A stretch of 64,000 nucleotides of DNA from Nonomuraea jiangxiensis (GTDB lineage Bacteria; Actinomycetota; Actinomycetes; Streptosporangiales; Streptosporangiaceae). The stretch lies in the NCBI RefSeq assembly GCF_900099965.1, contig NZ_FNDJ01000001.1, positions 543,766 through 607,765 of the forward strand, in the 5' to 3' direction. This document shows positions 60,159 to 64,000 of the stretch, one piece after another; the stretch's first letter is position 1, and the number at the start of each line of letters is the position of its first letter. The position numbers and the translations under genes were made by a program. The notes under the pieces are model-generated. The model saw only the letters and a program-made list of their open reading frames with translations, was not told where the DNA came from and searched no databases.

Positions 60159-61658
60159 TCAGGGGGCGATGCCCACGTCACCGCGCCGGGCCAGGGCCCG
60201 CTCCTGCGCGGCGGTGAGCGCGGGCCAGTGGCGGGCGCCCGGCCGCGGCAGCACCCGGGAGGCGTAGTCGGCGGGCACGAAGCCGGGGTCGAAGTAGCAG
60301 CCGGTGCCGTAGACGGCGTCGAAGGCCGGGCAGGACGCGGCCAGCGCCCCGGCCGTGGGCTTGCGGCCGGTACGCACCCACGTGGCCAGCGCCGACATCG
60401 CGGTGGCGTACTCCGAGGCGCTCAGTTCGCTGTGCTCGCTCTCCCGGGTGAAGGTCTGCACGAGGTGGCCGGCGGAACGGGCGCCCTCCAGGCTGGCGCG
60501 GTAGGCCGCCTCGTGCTCGACGAACGCCGTGGGGTCGTCGATCGCGTGCATGGTGAGCACGGGCAGGGAGACCGCCCCGGTGATGTCGCTGTCGAAGGAC
60601 AGGTCCCGTACCGCCCTCGGGTCGGCCGAGAACCGCTCGACCCCGGCGTTGAGCGCCTTGTCGTCATGGGACCCGGAGTAACGGATGGTCCGGTTGTCGA
60701 ACGGGTTCCGGCCGCCGAGCCTGTTGTGCACGATGTCGCGGAAGGTGAAGGTGGCGAACCTCAGGTGGGATTCCAGCGTGCGCTCGGGGATCTTCGTCAC
60801 CGCCAGGATGTCGTCGAGGTTGCGTTGCTGGAGGGGCGTGCGCTCGGCGGGCTGCAGGTCGTAGCCGGTGCACTCGCTCAGCCGGGCGCGCAGGCCGGTC
60901 GTCGTCATCGTCGAGTCCGCGCGCAGCCCCATCCACAGCGGATACTGCGGCTCGGTGGGGCGCGGGTGGTTGCGGCAGTAGTACTGGTAGACCACCCGCA
61001 GGTCCACCCGGTAGTCGTAACCGCGCGAGCCGCCCGCCAGCACGCCGCTGGTCAGCAGCACCCCGTCGTACGGCGAGCCCGGGCGGCGCCCGTAGATCTC
61101 GGCGACCTTGGCGGCCACGTTGCCGCCCCAGGACTGGCCGTGGACGTAGGTCCGGCGCGGCTGCCCGAACCTGTCGACGAACAGCCGCCGCAGGTTCTCG
61201 GTGTCCTCGGCCGCCATCCTGGTGCCGTAGCCGCCCCGGCGGTAGGCCGAGCCCGCCCAGGCATAGCCCTCGCGCACCATCACCGACCAGCGGGCCAGGT
61301 CCCCGGGGCTGCGCTCGGGGTCGGACTGCTCGGTCAGGTCGGGCCCGCCGTGGGCGTGCATGACCAGCGACCCGTTCCAGTCGGCCGGGATGGCGATCAT
61401 GTAGTGGGCGCCGTTCCGGTCCTGCCCGCGGTAACAGGTCGCCTGCCCCGCGAGCACCTCCGGGCAGGGCGCGGGAGCGGGCCCGGTCGCCGCGGCTGCG
61501 GCTGCGGGTTCCGGTTCGGTCGCTGCGGTCGCGGGCGAGCCGAGCCCGGCCAGCAGCGCTCCCGCGAGCAGGCCGGTCAGCGCGATGGGCCCGCGCCGGC
61601 GGGGTCGGGGTCCGGAGGGTGTGTGGGGGGTGCGGCCGGGGGCCTGGCTGGTGTGCAC
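60159..61658 (-). CDS. Secreted alpha/beta hydrolase
   Basis: A 499-residue exported hydrolase with an Arg-rich leader and a hydrophobic core (GPIALTGLLAGALLAG), then a Pro/Ala linker. The catalytic Ser is Ser176 (GQSWGG), with Asp in HAIDDPTAF and His in ESEHSELS; oxyanion HAHGGPDLT. Several Cys suggest disulfides. Substrates are probably peptides or esters, in line with actinomycete tripeptidyl-aminopeptidase-like or DUF6351-type proteins, but not readable. The GTG start has GGAGGAG about 10 nt upstream. Confidence 0.83.
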   Translation of the reverse strand: MHTSQAPGRTPHTPSGPRPRRRGPIALTGLLAGALLAGLGSPATAATEPEPAAAAAATGPAPAPCPEVLAGQATCYRGQDRNGAHYMIAIPADWNGSLVMHAHGGPDLTEQSDPERSPGDLARWSVMVREGYAWAGSAYRRGGYGTRMAAEDTENLRRLFVDRFGQPRRTYVHGQSWGGNVAAKVAEIYGRRPGSPYDGVLLTSGVLAGGSRGYDYRVDLRVVYQYYCRNHPRPTEPQYPLWMGLRADSTMTTTGLRARLSECTGYDLQPAERTPLQQRNLDDILAVTKIPERTLESHLRFATFTFRDIVHNRLGGRNPFDNRTIRYSGSHDDKALNAGVERFSADPRAVRDLSFDSDITGAVSLPVLTMHAIDDPTAFVEHEAAYRASLEGARSAGHLVQTFTRESEHSELSASEYATAMSALATWVRTGRKPTAGALAASCPAFDAVYGTGCYFDPGFVPADYASRVLPRPGARHWPALTAAQERALARRGDVGIAP

Positions 61659-61781
61659 GAAAGTGCTCCTCCTTCGTCAGCCCCGCGCCTCACTACGGCG
61701 CGGGGCTCCGATGTTAGGAAGAAGCACCTTTCAAGCGAATGTTTCGTCAATTGTGTTCGTAGATCCGGCTGGCGGCCGGGT

Positions 61782-63395
61782 TCAGGGGTGCGAGCGGTGC
61801 ACGATCTGCCCGTCGAGCATGGTCAGCCACGCGTTCACGCCGGACAGGGAGCCGGCGGGCAGGGAGTGCACGTCCGCTTCCAGGACCACCACGTCGGCCA
61901 GCTTGCCGGGCGTGAGGGAGCCGATGCGGTCCTCCATGCGCAGGGCGTACGCGGCGTCGATCGTGTGCGCGCGCAGCGCCTCGTCCAGGGTGATCGCCTG
62001 CTCGGCCCCGATCGGCCCGCCCTCCCTGGTACGGCGGCGCACCGCGTTGGCCACCGTCTCCATGGGCCGCAGCGACGAGACGAACGAGTCGCTGGACAGC
62101 ACCGGCCGCAGCCCCGCGTCCAGCTCCTCGCGCATCGGCTGCAGGCGGTGCCCCCGCCGCTCGCCGAGCCGGCGCAGGAAGTCGGTGCCGCTGTCGTGGA
62201 GGAAGTTCGGCTGGTTGACCGGGATCACGCCGAGTGCCGCGAACTCCTTGACCTGGGCGGGCGTGGGGTGCCCGCAGTGCTCGATCCTGGGCCGGGCGTC
62301 GTCCCCGGACACCGCCACCGCGGCCTTGATGGCTTCGAGCGAATAGCCCATCGCCCGGTCGCCCTGGGTGTGGATGCCGACCTGCCAGCCCGCCGTGGCG
62401 GCCCGCCGGACGAGGTCCACCAGCTCGCCGGGCCGGTGGTAGAGCGAGCCGGTGAAGCCCTCGCCGTACGGCTGCTCGAACATCGCGGTGCCGCCGAGCA
62501 GCGTGCCGTCGCAGTAGAACTTCATCGCGCCGAAGCGCAGCCGGTCGTCGCCGAACGGGCCGGCCAGGCCGATCGAGGCCAGCTCGTCCAGCATGTGCGA
62601 CAGCGGCATGATCGCGGTCCGCACCGGCAGCGTCCCCGCCTCCCACGCGGAGCGGTAGACCAGCAGCTCGCGGCGCGACACCTGCGGGTCGCACACGGTC
62701 GTCACCCCGGCCCGCAGGTAGGTGTCCCCGGCCAGTTCCAGCCAGGAACGCAGCTGTTCGAGCGGCAGGTCCACGTGGAAGTTCGGGCCGTGGCAGCCGA
62801 TGTCCACGGCCACCGGCAGCAGCAGCTCCATGGCCGAGTCCAGCACCATGCCGGTGAGCCGCCCGCCCTCGTCCCGGACGAACCCGCCGCCCGCCGGGTC
62901 TGCCACGTCCTCACCGATGCCGCGCCAGGCCAGCGCGGCCGAGTTGACCACCGCCTGGTGCCCGGACACGTGGTAGACGATCACCGGATGCTCGGTGGTG
63001 GCCTCGTCGAGCTGCCGCCGCGTCGGCCGGCCGCCGGGGAACTTCGCGTCGTCCATGCCGTACGCCCGGATCCACTGGCCAGCCGGGGTCCTGGCCGCCT
63101 CGGCGGCGATCACGGCCACCAGGTCGGCGGCGCTGCCCACGCCCGGGTAGCGGGCGTCCACCGCCACCAGCGTCTCCGCCGTGGACAGCAGGTGGTTGTG
63201 CGGATCGATGAAGCCGGGCACCACACTCCGCCCGCCGGCGTCGACGATCTCGGCGCCCGGACCGGCCGCGGCCAGCACGTCCGGCTCGCGGCCCACGGCC
63301 AGGATGCGGCCGTCTCGCACGGCCACGGCCTGCGCCGCCGGGTTCGCCGGATCCATGGTGATGACGTTCCCGCCGGTGATGACGGTGGTGGACAA
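61782..63395 (-). CDS. Amidohydrolase family protein (YtcJ-like)
   Basis: A 537-residue metal-dependent hydrolase. The first strand carries DPHNHLLS (His66/His68), later IHTQGDRAMGYSLEAI, RIEHCGHPTP and LSSDSFVSSLRPMETVANA (in part) give the remaining metal and acid residues, and LTPGKLADVVVLE closes the composite beta domain. YtcJ-like enzymes cleave N-acyl or cyclic amides. The start is TTG at 63395, with GAGGAGGAG upstream. It follows an MFS transporter gene closely on the same strand, so transport and hydrolysis of one substrate are likely linked. Confidence 0.88.
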   Translation of the reverse strand: MSTTVITGGNVITMDPANPAAQAVAVRDGRILAVGREPDVLAAAGPGAEIVDAGGRSVVPGFIDPHNHLLSTAETLVAVDARYPGVGSAADLVAVIAAEAARTPAGQWIRAYGMDDAKFPGGRPTRRQLDEATTEHPVIVYHVSGHQAVVNSAALAWRGIGEDVADPAGGGFVRDEGGRLTGMVLDSAMELLLPVAVDIGCHGPNFHVDLPLEQLRSWLELAGDTYLRAGVTTVCDPQVSRRELLVYRSAWEAGTLPVRTAIMPLSHMLDELASIGLAGPFGDDRLRFGAMKFYCDGTLLGGTAMFEQPYGEGFTGSLYHRPGELVDLVRRAATAGWQVGIHTQGDRAMGYSLEAIKAAVAVSGDDARPRIEHCGHPTPAQVKEFAALGVIPVNQPNFLHDSGTDFLRRLGERRGHRLQPMREELDAGLRPVLSSDSFVSSLRPMETVANAVRRRTREGGPIGAEQAITLDEALRAHTIDAAYALRMEDRIGSLTPGKLADVVVLEADVHSLPAGSLSGVNAWLTMLDGQIVHRSHP

Positions 63396-63422
63396 GGCGT
63401 CTCTCCTCCTCTTCTGTGGTGT

Positions 63423-64000
63423 TCAGGCAGCGGTGGCGGGCACGCGGTCCCGGTGGCGGGGCGCCACGGCCAGACAGACCACGCTGAGCGCGCACATGGC
63501 GACGAGCAGGGCCACGGCCGGCCAGGCGGCGCCGCCGTACGCGCCGACGAGGGCGGTGGCGGCCAGCGGCGACAGCCCGCCGAAGATCGCGCCCGCGCCC
63601 TGGTAGGCGAGCGAGATCCCGGTGTAGCGCACCTGCGGCGGGAACATCTCGGCCAGCACGGCGGCCATCGGCCCGTACGTGCCCGAGGTCGCCAGCCGCA
63701 TCAGGCCGAGCATCGCGAAGATCAGGAACGCGTTGTGCGAGCCGAGCACGGCGAACTGCGGCACCGCCAGCACGGCGGTGGCGACGAGGAACCAGATGGC
63801 GATCTTGCGCCCGCCGAACCGGTCACCCATCCAGGCGATGCCGAGCGTGGCGACCAGCTCGACGAACGAGGCGAAGCTCAGGCCGTTCAGGACGAGCTGC
63901 TCGGACTCGCCGGCCGACGGGCCGGTGGCGTACGACAGCAGGAACGTGGTCAGGAGGTAGTAGCCGCCGATGGCCACGGGCAGCGTGCCGACGCCGAGCA
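63423..64000 (-). CDS. MFS transporter (metabolite:H+ symporter-like), C-terminal part
   Basis: At least 190 C-terminal residues with six helices; the 5' end runs past the right edge. GDRFGGRKIAIWF is the MFS motif-A-like loop, and MFPPQVRYTGISLAYQGAGAIFGGL (in part) is typical of the MHS/sugar-symporter subfamily. It lies 27 bp before the amidohydrolase gene on the same strand and probably forms an uptake-and-hydrolysis operon with it. Confidence 0.88.
   Translation of the reverse strand, partial: LGVGTLPVAIGGYYLLTTFLLSYATGPSAGESEQLVLNGLSFASFVELVATLGIAWMGDRFGGRKIAIWFLVATAVLAVPQFAVLGSHNAFLIFAMLGLMRLATSGTYGPMAAVLAEMFPPQVRYTGISLAYQGAGAIFGGLSPLAATALVGAYGGAAWPAVALLVAMCALSVVCLAVAPRHRDRVPATAA

Noticed and set aside
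1..64000. tRNA, rRNA, transposase, integrase or attachment sites
   Set aside because: None could be recognised by eye; a dedicated tRNA and IS search was not possible here.

Overview
The window is chromosomal DNA from a high-GC actinomycete. It has strong G/C third-position bias, many GTG and some TTG starts, a complete ergothioneine operon, a DUF574 methyltransferase, a DivIVA paralogue, Tat-exported enzymes, ECF sigma factors with HC2 zinc-finger anti-sigma proteins, and CUT1 sugar importers with no ATPase gene of their own. Together these suggest a Streptosporangiales-like genus such as Nonomuraea or Streptosporangium; this placement is inference. I found no rRNA, tRNA, CRISPR array, insertion sequence or phage gene. 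The right-hand gene and the left-hand gene are both cut by the window ends.

Layout. 1-6 kb: 3' end of a prolyl oligopeptidase, an aldo/keto reductase behind two identical operator-like inverted repeats, a ZIP-like metal transporter with a repeat-expanded tail, a DivIVA-domain protein, a cytochrome P450 and a TetR regulator. 6-12.7 kb: a probable sugar-acid module with a zinc dehydrogenase of the glutathione-independent formaldehyde dehydrogenase type, a FadR/GntR regulator, a FadR-type operator, a solute-binding lipoprotein, two permeases and a mannonate-dehydratase-like enolase-superfamily enzyme. A perfect 47-bp tandem duplication sits at the start of the first permease gene. 12.7-14.6 kb: divergent SDR and XRE regulator. 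14.6-16.6 kb: a compact, unrecognised three-gene operon (14-Cys protein, Tat-exported protein, MauE-like redox membrane protein), the best candidate for an undescribed system. 17.2-18.9 kb: an ECF sigma factor, two small soluble zinc-finger anti-sigma-like proteins facing each other, and a 31-bp tandem repeat array between them.

19-25.2 kb: egtA-B-C-D-E for ergothioneine, overlapping or nearly so; egtE carries about 200 extra residues of low-complexity repeats. 25.4-30.6 kb: MRJP/Yellow-like secreted protein, a histidine-kinase relic, an orphan CoxL-type molybdenum hydroxylase subunit, a leaderless methyltransferase with a palindrome around its -10 box, and a DUF302 protein. 30.7-35.9 kb: NmrA-type reductase, secreted trypsin-like protease, Tat-exported beta-carbonic anhydrase, a SigE-type ECF factor with a membrane partner, and a small secreted protein. 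36-41.6 kb: secreted purple-acid-phosphatase-like enzyme behind a structured leader, a NicO nickel/cobalt exporter with its secreted companion, a DHFR-like reductase and a disulfide oxidoreductase.

41.7-53 kb: gamma-glutamyltransferase, glutamine-dependent asparagine synthetase, SDR, DUF574 methyltransferase, GNAT, secreted GDPD, divergent ArsR/MFS pair and a GT2 glycosyltransferase. 53-57.2 kb: a MarR regulator and a likely controlled operon of two F420/FMN luciferase-like oxidoreductases, the second fused to a berberine-bridge-type FAD oxidase, then a DoxX-like membrane protein. 57.2-64 kb, all on the minus strand: acyltransferase-3, a Tat-exported flavin amine oxidase whose Shine-Dalgarno lies in a perfect hairpin, a secreted alpha/beta hydrolase, a YtcJ-type amidohydrolase and a truncated MFS transporter.

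A recurring theme is regulation close to the start codon. Seven genes have a TAnnnT-like -10 box only 6-7 nt before the start and no ribosome-binding site, which implies leaderless transcripts, and many regulators have near-perfect inverted repeats in their own or a neighbouring promoter.
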